Below, in pieces: positions 1 through 6,388 of a DNA stretch of 6,612 nt (the stretch's first letter is position 1; every line of letters begins with the position of its first letter). Source of the stretch: Candidatus Aminicenantota bacterium (GTDB taxonomy: Bacteria > Acidobacteriota > Aminicenantia > Aminicenantales > Aminicenantaceae). Made by a program: the position numbers and the translations under genes. Location: contig DAOUSP010000072.1 in assembly GCA_030627155.1 (NCBI GenBank), forward strand, positions 1 through 6,612, given 5' to 3'. Below the pieces are notes generated by a model. That model did not search any database. It was not told the origin of the DNA and saw only the letters and a program-made list of their open reading frames with translations.

Positions 1-1389
1 AAGAAAGCCAATGATTATTCTTCCCCCAAAGGTATAATTGAACAATCACATTACTCTGATTATGACCTTATCTTTAAAATGAATAGAGAATGGAAGAATT
101 CTAACTTCTATGTCACATTTTTAAACTATCAGGGCGTGGATATCGGAAAGCCCAGCCCGTCCTCTAAATTCAAACCTCAATGGTATCCAATAGAAAGAAA
201 TACAATATTTTCCATGGGCTATAAAATGCGAAACAAGTTCCATTTAGATTCATTGAGCGCAAATTTTTATGTTTTTCCATCACTGCTCGAAACCCAGAAA
301 GAGAATCTGGATGAATCTTTGATGCTTGAGAAAAGAACATGGGCTAAATTTGATGGGACAAATTTTGGCTTCAAGATTCGCGGAGGAAAAACATTAGCCA
401 TTAGCCATACTTTAAACTTTGGGTTGGATTATTTCGGGCGACATGGGGTCGATGACCTGCAAGTAGAATCCAGGTTTGATGAATTAGGCCAAGTACTAAG
501 CAAAACAGAATCCACCTCGATTAAGAGCGCAAGAAGCAATAATTTTGGCCTGTATGTAGACGATAAAATCCGTATTTCTTCGCTCCTGACCATGAACGCC
601 GGAGTCCGTTTTGATTACATGAGCGCCAGTAATCTAACAGACTCTGAATCCAGCGTCTCAAAGAAAGACCAATCATTTACGGCCTATGTGGGTTCAATAT
701 TTCAAGTGACACCTCGCTTTTCTTTGCTGGCAAATGTCGGCCGCTCTTTCCGATTTCCTACTATAAGCGAATTATTTTATACTGGGTTAACAGGCCGCGG
801 CATTGTTTTTGGAAACCCTGACCTTAAGCCAGAACAAAGCCTGAATATTGATTTCGGCCTTCGCTATCTTCATGGGAATTACTTTGCCTCTATTTATGCC
901 TTCCGTAATGTGGTGATGGATATGATACAGAAATACCGCGGGGAGGGTGAGGATGAGTATTATTACAAAAACCTCTCCAAAGGCCGTATCATGGGAATCG
1001 AAGGGGAATTCTATTTTTGGTGGATTAAAAATTGTGAAATATTTATGAATTTTCACCACATGCTTGGAAAAGAACAGGGGACTGATGCTTCTTTAAACTA
1101 TATCCCGCCAACTCGTGTAACTCTTGGGGCTAAATTTAACCAGGGCAAGTTCTGGATGGAACCAAAAATGATTTTCACGTCGGCGAAAAAAGATCCCGGC
1201 CTCCTTGAAATAGAAACAGAAGCATATTCATTGTTCAATACGAATCTTGGGTTTAGAGTAAATTCTAATATAATGCTGCTTGTCATCGCACAAAACATAC
1301 TCAATCAAACGTACCGTTTATCTGCTGATGAAAAAGGCGTTGACGCTCCAGGCCGAGGCATTATCTTTAAAGTTTCCTGGCTTTTTTAG
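1..1389 (+). CDS. TonB-dependent outer-membrane receptor, C-terminal part (5' end outside window)
   Basis: The reading frame is open from base 1, so the gene begins upstream; 463 residues are visible and the ATG at 79 is internal. The visible part is the beta-barrel of a TonB-dependent receptor, which takes up a ligand across the outer membrane using the TonB-ExbBD system. What shows this is the alternation of short amphipathic strands with aromatic residues, the barrel motif FRFPTISELF followed by GNPDLKPEQS (about visible residues 250-280), a NLSKGRIMGIEGEF strand, IPPTRVTLG, and the usual closing strands: N-x-LNQTYRL, then PGRGIIFKVSWLF with a terminal phenylalanine as recognised by the BAM complex. 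The plug domain and any signal peptide or TonB box lie before the window, so the ligand (siderophore, cobalamin, sugar) cannot be told. A terminator-like hairpin follows directly, so this is the last gene of its transcript. Confidence 0.93.
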   Translation, partial: KKANDYSSPKGIIEQSHYSDYDLIFKMNREWKNSNFYVTFLNYQGVDIGKPSPSSKFKPQWYPIERNTIFSMGYKMRNKFHLDSLSANFYVFPSLLETQKENLDESLMLEKRTWAKFDGTNFGFKIRGGKTLAISHTLNFGLDYFGRHGVDDLQVESRFDELGQVLSKTESTSIKSARSNNFGLYVDDKIRISSLLTMNAGVRFDYMSASNLTDSESSVSKKDQSFTAYVGSIFQVTPRFSLLANVGRSFRFPTISELFYTGLTGRGIVFGNPDLKPEQSLNIDFGLRYLHGNYFASIYAFRNVVMDMIQKYRGEGEDEYYYKNLSKGRIMGIEGEFYFWWIKNCEIFMNFHHMLGKEQGTDASLNYIPPTRVTLGAKFNQGKFWMEPKMIFTSAKKDPGLLEIETEAYSLFNTNLGFRVNSNIMLLVIAQNILNQTYRLSADEKGVDAPGRGIIFKVSWLF

Positions 1390-1394
1390 ATAGA

Positions 1395-1446
1395 AAGCCA
1401 ATCTTTATTATCCAATCACTCCCCAATAAAAGATTAGCTTATTTTT
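1395..1446 (+). terminator. Probable Rho-independent terminator of the TonB-dependent receptor gene
   Basis: Arms at 1395-1409 and 1425-1440 pair over 14 bp with one C-A mismatch and one bulged A: AAGC with GCTT, AATCTTT with AAAGATT, ATT with AAT. The loop is about 15 nt, and ATTTTT follows at 1441-1446. The stem is AT-rich, so it is weaker than a classical terminator, but it lies six bases after the receptor stop codon. Its T tract overlaps the -35 box of the next promoter. Confidence 0.6.
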
Positions 1447-1473
1447 GACAAATGACATTCTCCTTCTTATATT
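1445..1473 (+). promoter_or_regulatory. Sigma70-type promoter for the RsbRD_N-like gene
   Basis: A perfect TTGACA at 1445-1450, a 17-bp spacer, and TATATT (5 of 6 matches to TATAAT) at 1468-1473. Transcription would start near 1480, giving a leader of about 26 nt that contains the Shine-Dalgarno site. Match and spacing are close to ideal, so strong housekeeping expression is likely; no clear operator is seen beside it. Confidence 0.75.
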
Positions 1474-1505
1474 AATAATGCGGGGTAAAAAAGAGGAGGG
1501 GATAA

Positions 1506-2072
1506 ATGGAATTTAACCCAAAATCAAAGTTCCTGTCCACCACCTCTGTCTCTCAAAAACTAGTGGATCTTATTGAAAAAAATGCAGATGAGCTTACAAA
1601 GAATTGGCTTCGGGAAGTAAAAAGAGATCCTGGTACTCCGACTTACCATGATTTTGAAGAGGATGAGCTTTACAGCCGTGCATTCAATGTCTATTGCAAT
1701 TTAGGACGTTGGATATCAAGAGATACAACCAAAGAAGAGATTGCCAAACATTATACAAACCTTGGTGCAAAGCGCTATAAAGAAGGATTTCGCCTCTCTG
1801 AAGTCATTCAAGCGTTGATTTTGACAAGACGCCAGATGTGGTTAAAGGTGCTTGCAGATGGCCTCCTGGATACAGCATTGGACCTTAATCAAGCGATAGA
1901 GATGTATACTCGAGTGACATCTTTTTTTGACCGTGCAATATTTTTTACAGCAGTTGGATACGAAACAAAAGAAAAGGAAGAATACGAACGTCTTCATGTT
2001 TCAGAAGCACATCACGAAATTAGAAGAAAATACAGATTCCCATTGCCTTTAAGGAAAAGAAGACCTGGTTAA
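1506..2072 (+). CDS. Stand-alone RsbRD_N-domain-like protein (helical regulatory/sensor family)
   Basis: The 188-residue product is soluble and predicted to be mainly alpha-helical, with no signal peptide or membrane segment. It resembles the N-terminal domain of RsbT co-antagonist proteins (RsbRD_N): an opening helix with ADELTKNWLREV (about 28-38), a second helix around YSRAFNVYCNLGRWI, the pattern YTNLGAKRYKEGFRLSEVIQALILTRRQMW (83-112, given in the family as LG-x-x-R followed by G-x-x-LSEV), and a last helix with FFDRAIFFTAVGYE (140-152). In RsbR-type proteins this domain is the sensory half joined to a STAS domain in stressosomes; here no STAS domain follows, and the tail is short and basic (LRKRRPG). 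Its partner and signal are unknown. The ATG start is set by AGGAGG at 1494-1499, six bases upstream. It appears monocistronic: it has its own promoter and a convergent gene follows. The family call is from pattern recall. Confidence 0.72.
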   Translation: MEFNPKSKFLSTTSVSQKLVDLIEKNADELTKNWLREVKRDPGTPTYHDFEEDELYSRAFNVYCNLGRWISRDTTKEEIAKHYTNLGAKRYKEGFRLSEVIQALILTRRQMWLKVLADGLLDTALDLNQAIEMYTRVTSFFDRAIFFTAVGYETKEKEEYERLHVSEAHHEIRRKYRFPLPLRKRRPG

Positions 2073-2142
2073 AGAGGTTCTGCCGTATCTCCTTTTTTTT
2101 CGATTTTCACGTGGTTTATAAAAGTCTCGCCCTCCTGACAGC

Positions 2143-4728
2143 TCATTGTTTTTGTGGTTGCTTCAGTTGGATAGCAATAGTATGTGAGACGAATGTTCCA
2201 GTTTTAGGGCCAGGGATTTGAAATTTCAATTTTCCTCCTTCGAGTTTTGCCCCTTCAATGCTTTCTAATAACTCTATGTTACGGACACCTAAAGCATATT
2301 GGCTTCCTGAAAGCCCTTCAACATTAACTCTCAAAGTAGATTCGTCTCTTTGTGTGGAAATAATTTTTATGCCTTTGTTCCTTTCTCCTGGTTTTGTTTC
2401 TGGAATTACAGGGCAGATTTCAAGGGTTGGCACAAATTTCATTGAAATCTCCAGGGGGGCGTCATCAACAGGGATTTCAGCTAAAGGAAATATTACCTGT
2501 CCCTCGGTTTTTATCTTGAAGTTTGAGGACCTTCCATTGACTTTAATATTAAGAATTTTACTTCCTCTTTCAAGAGCAGGGGAGAAGTGAAGAACAAAAC
2601 CGTGTGCGTTTTCTGTGCGAATGTTTACATCTATAACGTCTTTAGTGTGGCAATATTTGAAAAAAAACCGAGCTTTTCCGATTTTATATGGCCCTATATC
2701 CACATGTTCCCAGTTAGGAGGGAATTGGGGTGCGAAAAAGACTTTATTATTTAATGCATCACCTTCAAGGCCTAAGAGTCCACGCACAAAAGGAAGGATT
2801 ACTCCTGCAGAAGAAAATCCTTGATGTGCCACGGCTTCTTGCGGCCAGATATGATGTATTCCAGAAAAAACTTCTGTGATTGTCCCGAGACCGTGGTTAA
2901 AAGTGTGTTGAGCTGTAGTGCAAAGGAGAGTGAACCCTTGAAGCGGCATGTGATTTTTGTATAGTGCGGTTGTGACCCAGCTTGTCAGAAATGGCCAGAC
3001 TGCTCCGTAATTGTAATTTAAAGGCTGGAAGAAAGAACTTTTCTCCGAAATACTTCGTATTCCCCAATCTGTGTTAAGGTCCGAAGAAAGAAGTTTTTCC
3101 AGAGAATGAAGACGGCGTTCATATGTTCCAAGCCTCCACATAAGGCCAAGGGAATTCCATGGCGAGATATCTTTCACATGTGTGTTTTGAGCGTTAAATG
3201 CATAGGAGTAAAATTTTGTTTCTTCATCCCAAAACCGCGCATCAAAAGCCGCCTTGGCTTTTTGGAAACAAACACCAGCTTTTTTGACAGAGGCCTTGTC
3301 ACCGATAATCTTTGAAAGCTGTTGCATTGAATATGCTGCTTGTGTCCAGATTGCAGCTAAATAAACATCTGTCTCAATACCTGTTAATGCCCCATATTCC
3401 AGAGCTCCCAATCCAGCTTTTTTGTTGTCCATTAACCCGTCGCGGTTTGCATCCGTAGAAAGACACCATTCAAATGCTCGATTTAAAGAACTCCAGCTCG
3501 ATTTCAAGAATTCTGTGTCTCCGCTCATTTTTACATAGTCGTATACAGCAACGATGTAATATGGGGTTGTATCTCCATGAATATAGCCGTAAGGATAGTC
3601 CTTCCACCAGTCGATGTATCCGGCTGCCTGGGATAATTCATGTGCCATTTTTCCATCTGAGCGCTGCCATTTTTCCATGAAGGCTAAAGCATCCCGAACA
3701 TTATTGAAATCTCCGTAGCTGTTGATACTAAATGAGTTTATGTATGCGTCGCCTCCAAAAAACCAGCCGAATCCAGGGCGGCCGCTCGTGCCTGAAGCAC
3801 CAAGTCCTGCTACCAGGCCTTTCCCTAAATCTGGATTTTCCACGATGAGGTTATCGAAAGCCACTTTTGCCCACTCAAAAGCCAAGTTCAGCCGTTTATC
3901 TGGGGTTTTAATCCGTAGAGTGTTTTCTCGAAGCTTGCAGTAATATTCTTGGGTTTTCAGGTAAAGGTCTTCAGGATTATTTATGAAATATTCATATGTC
4001 TTTTGAATGCTTGCCCTTTCGCCTTGGCCGCCTGCAATGTAGATTGGGATGTATTTATTATGGATTTTTTTTGGGTCAGGGATTTCTATTTTGAATTCGC
4101 TTGGGGTATCAGAAAGCATATGTGCAGGTGTATATGAAATGCCTGAAGCTGCAGGAGAGCCGACAATTGCATAGTTTTTTCCAGTTGGCTCTGACAGGAT
4201 ATATGCTTTTAGATTGTTGTTCCAGTAGGCGTACTGGCCGCCAATTCCTGCAGGCCACATCGGTTGAAGAACAGGCAAAAATCCACAGACAATTGTAAGA
4301 GGAACACTGGAGTCAACTTTTAAGAAGATCGAAGCACCAGGTTGGTCCACTGAAGTGACATAGATTGCTTTAACGGTAAAGGATTGATAGGTATATGTAA
4401 GGATAGTTGCTTCTGGTGAAACTGAAATAGAGCGGACGATATCACTCGCATGAATCGGCCGTGTAGATTCCTTAACAAAAAAGGAAAAGCTGAAATTCCG
4501 GAATAGTTTAAGAGGATAAGCCCAGGCCTCGAATGAGCCCGACTCATCACCCAGGATAGCAAATCTGCGGCCAACCTTATCAAAAGGAGTGCCTGGTTTA
4601 GCGAGCCTGTTAAGTGTTATATTGTTGTGTATGAGTGGAAATTCTTGAATAAGCCCCTCTTGAGCCAGGAGTGATGTAATGCTTAGAAGAGAAATTAGTA
4701 AAACTCGAATAATTAATCTTTTACACAT
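2143..4728 (-). CDS. Exported glycogen-debranching/amylo-alpha-1,6-glucosidase-like glycosidase
   Basis: This 861-residue protein starts with a type I signal peptide: CKR, a hydrophobic stretch LLISLLSITSLLA, and probable cleavage around residues 22-24. No lipobox cysteine is present. Residues about 30-265 look like a beta-rich N-terminal domain. About 275-660 is an (alpha/alpha)6 six-hairpin domain whose motifs follow glycogen debranching enzymes in order: GWFFGGDAYIN (321-331, like W-F-G-R-D), HGDTTPYYIV (384-393, like DATPLF), DANRDGLMD (426-434), FWDEETKFYSYA (499-510), TDWGIRSIS (553-561, like GWGIRTLS), YNYGAVWP (572-579), ITEVFSG (617-623, like LPELFCG), and PQEAVAHQGFSSAG (629-642, like PQAWAAGA). 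Glu619 matches the conserved family glutamate and may be catalytic. Two beta-rich stretches close the protein (about 690-770 and 783-857), possibly carbohydrate-binding. An alpha-glucan or related oligosaccharide is the likely substrate, outside the cytoplasm; the exact bond is not shown. Ordinary bacterial debranching enzymes are cytoplasmic and lack a signal peptide. Start choice: the ATG at 4728 has a good Shine-Dalgarno and places the signal peptide at the N-terminus; the in-frame TTG at 4767 does not. Confidence 0.8.
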   Translation of the reverse strand: MCKRLIIRVLLISLLSITSLLAQEGLIQEFPLIHNNITLNRLAKPGTPFDKVGRRFAILGDESGSFEAWAYPLKLFRNFSFSFFVKESTRPIHASDIVRSISVSPEATILTYTYQSFTVKAIYVTSVDQPGASIFLKVDSSVPLTIVCGFLPVLQPMWPAGIGGQYAYWNNNLKAYILSEPTGKNYAIVGSPAASGISYTPAHMLSDTPSEFKIEIPDPKKIHNKYIPIYIAGGQGERASIQKTYEYFINNPEDLYLKTQEYYCKLRENTLRIKTPDKRLNLAFEWAKVAFDNLIVENPDLGKGLVAGLGASGTSGRPGFGWFFGGDAYINSFSINSYGDFNNVRDALAFMEKWQRSDGKMAHELSQAAGYIDWWKDYPYGYIHGDTTPYYIVAVYDYVKMSGDTEFLKSSWSSLNRAFEWCLSTDANRDGLMDNKKAGLGALEYGALTGIETDVYLAAIWTQAAYSMQQLSKIIGDKASVKKAGVCFQKAKAAFDARFWDEETKFYSYAFNAQNTHVKDISPWNSLGLMWRLGTYERRLHSLEKLLSSDLNTDWGIRSISEKSSFFQPLNYNYGAVWPFLTSWVTTALYKNHMPLQGFTLLCTTAQHTFNHGLGTITEVFSGIHHIWPQEAVAHQGFSSAGVILPFVRGLLGLEGDALNNKVFFAPQFPPNWEHVDIGPYKIGKARFFFKYCHTKDVIDVNIRTENAHGFVLHFSPALERGSKILNIKVNGRSSNFKIKTEGQVIFPLAEIPVDDAPLEISMKFVPTLEICPVIPETKPGERNKGIKIISTQRDESTLRVNVEGLSGSQYALGVRNIELLESIEGAKLEGGKLKFQIPGPKTGTFVSHTIAIQLKQPQKQ

Positions 4729-4740
4729 AGTCACCTCTCT
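4729..4740 (-). promoter_or_regulatory. Ribosome binding site that fixes the start of the exported glycosidase
   Basis: On the minus strand AGAGAGGTGACT directly precedes the ATG at 4728. GAGGTGA matches seven bases complementary to the 3' end of 16S rRNA. It decides the start against the TTG 39 bases upstream, which would add 13 residues (ILDLFGFYREVT after the initiator) ahead of the signal peptide. Confidence 0.75.
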
Positions 4741-4766
4741 GTAAAAACCAAATAAATCCAAAATCA

Positions 4767-4772
4767 ACTATA
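4767..4772 (-). promoter_or_regulatory. Possible -10 box for the exported glycosidase gene
   Basis: Minus-strand TATAGT (5 of 6 to TATAAT) lies about 40 bases before the start codon in an AT-rich stretch. No convincing -35 hexamer is found at 16-18 bp, so the promoter is weak, needs an activator, or lies elsewhere. Confidence 0.25.
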
Positions 4773-4844
4773 TCATTCTGTTTTTATTTATGAAAGAATT
4801 AATGGCTTTAAAACATTGTGTTTTTTAGGACTAAACAGAAAGAG

Positions 4845-4879
4845 TGGCTGGGGAGCAGGGATTTGAACCCCGATTCCAT
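4845..4879 (-). pseudogene. tRNA-Gln 3'-end remnant (candidate attachment-site copy)
   Basis: Read on the minus strand, this is the last part of a tRNA: a few bases of the anticodon stem, variable loop GAAT, T arm CGGGG-TTCAAAT-CCCTG, acceptor 3' strand CTCCCCA, discriminator G and an encoded CCA. It is identical to the 3' end of the intact tRNA-Gln at 6295-6329 in 33 of 35 positions (differences at 4853 and 4864). The match stops sharply in the anticodon stem: no anticodon loop, D arm or matching 5' acceptor strand (TGGGGAG) follows in 4880-4980, so it cannot be a working tRNA. It is in the same orientation as the intact gene, as expected of an attachment-site duplicate or of a partially deleted tRNA copy. 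CTCCCCA would leave one A-C mismatch with the intact gene's 5' strand TGGGAAG, so it has drifted or comes from another Gln isoacceptor. Confidence 0.85.
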
Positions 4880-4958
4880 TCTGGCTAAGATCAAAAGATT
4901 ATGTCAATATATACTCGAGATGCAACACTAAACAAGCTAAGGAAATAGTGAGAATAAA

Positions 4959-4964
4959 TATAAT
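4959..4964 (+). promoter_or_regulatory. Possible -10 box for the PurL-like gene
   Basis: A perfect TATAAT lies 34 bases before the start codon, placing transcription initiation near 4971 with a short leader. The sequence 16-18 bp upstream (around GCTAAG) does not resemble a -35 box and there is no extended -10 TG. The surroundings are strongly AT-rich, so a chance match is possible. Confidence 0.35.
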
Positions 4965-4997
4965 TTTGAAAAATTTTAATCTTAAGGAGGTTAATAA

Positions 4998-6101
4998 ATG
5001 AACTCGATTGAAAAGGCATTGATGCACGCATTATTTTTGCACCTGCATCACAACATCGATAAGGCGATTGACTTTGAAGCAATCAAAACATTGAACAGCC
5101 GGGTCAGCAAGAGCTTTCCTAATGCTTTGGTTGTCGGCCCGGGAGATGATGCAGCTGTCTTCAATTTTCCTGAAACAGAAGGATCGTTTGTTGGCAAAAT
5201 GGAAAGCCATTGTTCTCCTTGTGTGCCGAGGCCTTATGATGCTGCTGCAACCGGAGCCAGTGGAGCGATGAGGGATGTTGTTGCTATGGGTGCACGACCA
5301 ATTTTTCTCATGAATTTCATCGGAACACGACCTTTACATGAAAAAGTGATTGTCGGTCCCTGTGGATTTGATGGAAAATGCACCTGCGGGACCTGCATCG
5401 AAATGACAAGTAAAGAAAGAGTTGATTTGATGGTCAAAGGCCTCAATGATATGTGCAGGGTCATGGACGTCTTTATCATCGGCGGTGGTTTTTCAACATC
5501 ATTTTCAGACATTGTTCCAGCGGTTGTCGTTTCTGTAATAGGTAAGTTGACAACTGAAAAGCCGCTGACAAAACCAGCTAAATCAGCCGGAGACAAAATC
5601 ATCCTTTTAGGAGAAACCGGCAATGATGGCAACGACACTCTGTACAGGGCTGGGCTTGTTCAGGAGATGACGCCTGCCGTAGCCCTGTTTGAAGAGGAAA
5701 GGCAAATCATGGAAGCAAGCCTGGCTGCGTTTCGGACTGGTAAGGTTAAGGCCTGCTCTGATTTGGGAGCGGCCGGCATCGGTGCAGTTGTTTGTGAGTC
5801 AGCAAGGTACGGAGGCTTTGGCGCAATAGTGGATTTAACCAACGTCCCTACCAGGGTGGAAAATCTCACACCAGAAGAAATCATGATCTGCGAAACCCAG
5901 GGGAGGATGGCAGTCCAAGTGGAAGAAAAAGATGTTGCTGAAGTATTAGCAGCTATCCGGTCCAAAAGGGTAAAGGCAGAGGTGATTGGAGAAATTACCG
6001 ATGACGACAAAGAGATATTCAAATTCAAGGGTAAGACGATTGCAGTTATTCCCAACCGGCCTTCAGAAGCTGATTTGGAAGAGCTAACGAAGAAAGCCTG
6101 A
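4998..6101 (+). CDS. Single-module PurL-like AIR synthase family protein with a cysteine cluster
   Basis: The 367-residue product belongs to the AIR synthase/PurM-PurL fold family of ATP-dependent enzymes. Domain A (about 40-185) has VGPGDDAAV (46-54), KMESHCSPCVP (67-77) in place of the PurL ETHNHP segment, AAATGASGAMRD (82-93), AMGARPIFL and IIGGGFS (160-166). Domain B (about 195-355) has AGDKIILLGETGNDGND (197-213, the glycine-rich PurL loop), CSDLGAAGIGAVVCESA (253-269) and TPEEIMICETQGRM (291-304, like the PurL SESQERM segment). True PurL is about twice as long or more, with two such modules, and has an N-terminal SEHCS motif; both are absent here. A CX5CXCX2C cluster (Cys122, 128, 130, 133) sits in an insertion, with Cys72 and Cys75 nearby: possibly a metal or redox site (inference). 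FGAM synthesis is unlikely. A homodimer as in PurM, phosphorylating or activating an unknown substrate, is plausible. SelD, ThiL, HypE and PurM signatures are not seen. The start is set by AAGGAGGT at 4984-4991. The gene stands alone. Confidence 0.8.
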   Translation: MNSIEKALMHALFLHLHHNIDKAIDFEAIKTLNSRVSKSFPNALVVGPGDDAAVFNFPETEGSFVGKMESHCSPCVPRPYDAAATGASGAMRDVVAMGARPIFLMNFIGTRPLHEKVIVGPCGFDGKCTCGTCIEMTSKERVDLMVKGLNDMCRVMDVFIIGGGFSTSFSDIVPAVVVSVIGKLTTEKPLTKPAKSAGDKIILLGETGNDGNDTLYRAGLVQEMTPAVALFEEERQIMEASLAAFRTGKVKACSDLGAAGIGAVVCESARYGGFGAIVDLTNVPTRVENLTPEEIMICETQGRMAVQVEEKDVAEVLAAIRSKRVKAEVIGEITDDDKEIFKFKGKTIAVIPNRPSEADLEELTKKA

Positions 6102-6232
6102 TTTGCACCGTTTTTTCTTTTCTGAAGTTAATTTTCCTAAATCCAATTCCAATTATTAATAAGAAAATGAGAGGAGAGACAGACTATCTTTTGAAAAGCG
6201 AAAACAGAAGATGACATTTACCAGAATAACAA

Positions 6233-6248
6233 GACAACAGGTGTTGTC
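6233..6248. repeat. Perfect short palindrome GACAACA-GG-TGTTGTC
   Basis: Seven-base arms at 6233-6239 and 6242-6248 around a GG centre. It may be a binding site for a dimeric protein. As RNA on the minus strand it gives a six-pair hairpin with a four-base loop followed by TTGTTATT, so it could be part of the terminator of the tRNA-Gln transcript. It lies about 50 bases past the tRNA 3' end. Confidence 0.5.
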
Positions 6249-6249
6249 A

Positions 6250-6275
6250 TCCTGGTTCATTCAAATCTGCCAGGA
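6250..6275. repeat. Inverted repeat TCCTGG ... CCAGGA
   Basis: Perfect six-base arms at 6250-6255 and 6270-6275 separated by 14 bases, directly next to the preceding palindrome. On the minus strand it would fold about 20 bases after the tRNA CCA end. No T tract follows it directly, so it is not a terminator by itself; it may help process or end the tRNA transcript. Confidence 0.35.
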
Positions 6276-6294
6276 GAAATCAAGACAATCAGAC

Positions 6295-6368
6295 TGGCTG
6301 GGAAGCAGGGATTCGAACCCCGATTCCATGATCCAGAGTCATGTGTCCTACCATTGGACGACTTCCCA
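6295..6368 (-). tRNA. tRNA-Gln, anticodon CTG, with encoded CCA
   Basis: Reading the minus strand from 6368: acceptor TGGGAAG pairs perfectly with CTTCCCA; TC; D arm GTCC-AATGGTA-GGAC; A; anticodon arm CATGA-CTCTGGA-TCATG, giving anticodon CTG (decodes CAG, glutamine); variable loop GAAT; T arm CGGGG-TTCGAAT-CCCTG with one G-U pair; discriminator G and CCA. The length is 71 nt plus CCA. All stems pair, so the gene looks functional. It has its own promoter at 6389-6417, and its last 35 nt are duplicated as a remnant at 4845-4879. Confidence 0.96.
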
Positions 6369-6388
6369 GTAAAAGAACAACAGGGGAT

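Larger units (their letters stand above)
4845..6329. other. Candidate cargo-only islet bounded by tRNA-Gln 3'-end direct repeats
   Basis: The 35-nt repeats at 4845-4879 and 6295-6329 are direct, exactly 1450 bp apart, and enclose one gene, the PurL-like CDS. In minus-strand reading the order is intact tRNA, inserted segment, displaced 3' end, which is the arrangement produced by integrases that target tRNA 3' ends. No integrase, excisionase or transposase is encoded inside. Tandem duplication of a tRNA gene followed by deletion would look similar. Confidence 0.35.

Noticed and set aside
1950..2120. Frameshift near the end of the RsbRD_N-like gene
   Set aside because: Another frame (DLVKEVLPYLLFF...) runs past the stop codon, but nothing in it is recognisable and the domain is complete before this point.
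2073..2142. T8 tract at 2093-2100 as a terminator between the convergent genes
   Set aside because: The preceding sequence gives only broken pairing (AAAG with CTTT, then a mismatch), and no good hairpin is found on the minus strand either. A terminator here is possible but not supported.
2258..4298. Plus-strand open frames opposite the exported glycosidase
   Set aside because: They are short, overlapping, lack convincing ribosome binding sites and resemble no family; the minus-strand gene explains the region.
4729..4767. Upstream TTG start for the exported glycosidase, adding 13 residues
   Set aside because: The ATG at 4728 has a strong Shine-Dalgarno directly before it and puts the signal peptide at the N-terminus. 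The Shine-Dalgarno itself lies within the proposed extension.
4845..4920. Second complete tRNA gene
   Set aside because: No 5' acceptor strand, D arm or anticodon loop can be formed from the adjoining bases; the tRNA match ends in the anticodon stem.
5234..6055. Long minus-strand open frames opposite the PurL-like gene
   Set aside because: They are low-complexity Ser/Thr/Ile-rich shadows of a gene with clear family motifs and a ribosome binding site.
4998..6101. Selenophosphate synthetase (SelD), or FGAM synthase (PurL) proper
   Set aside because: The SelD N-terminal Cys/Sec-Gly-Cys-Lys loop is absent. For PurL, the second module, the SEHCS motif and the full ETHNHP motif are missing.
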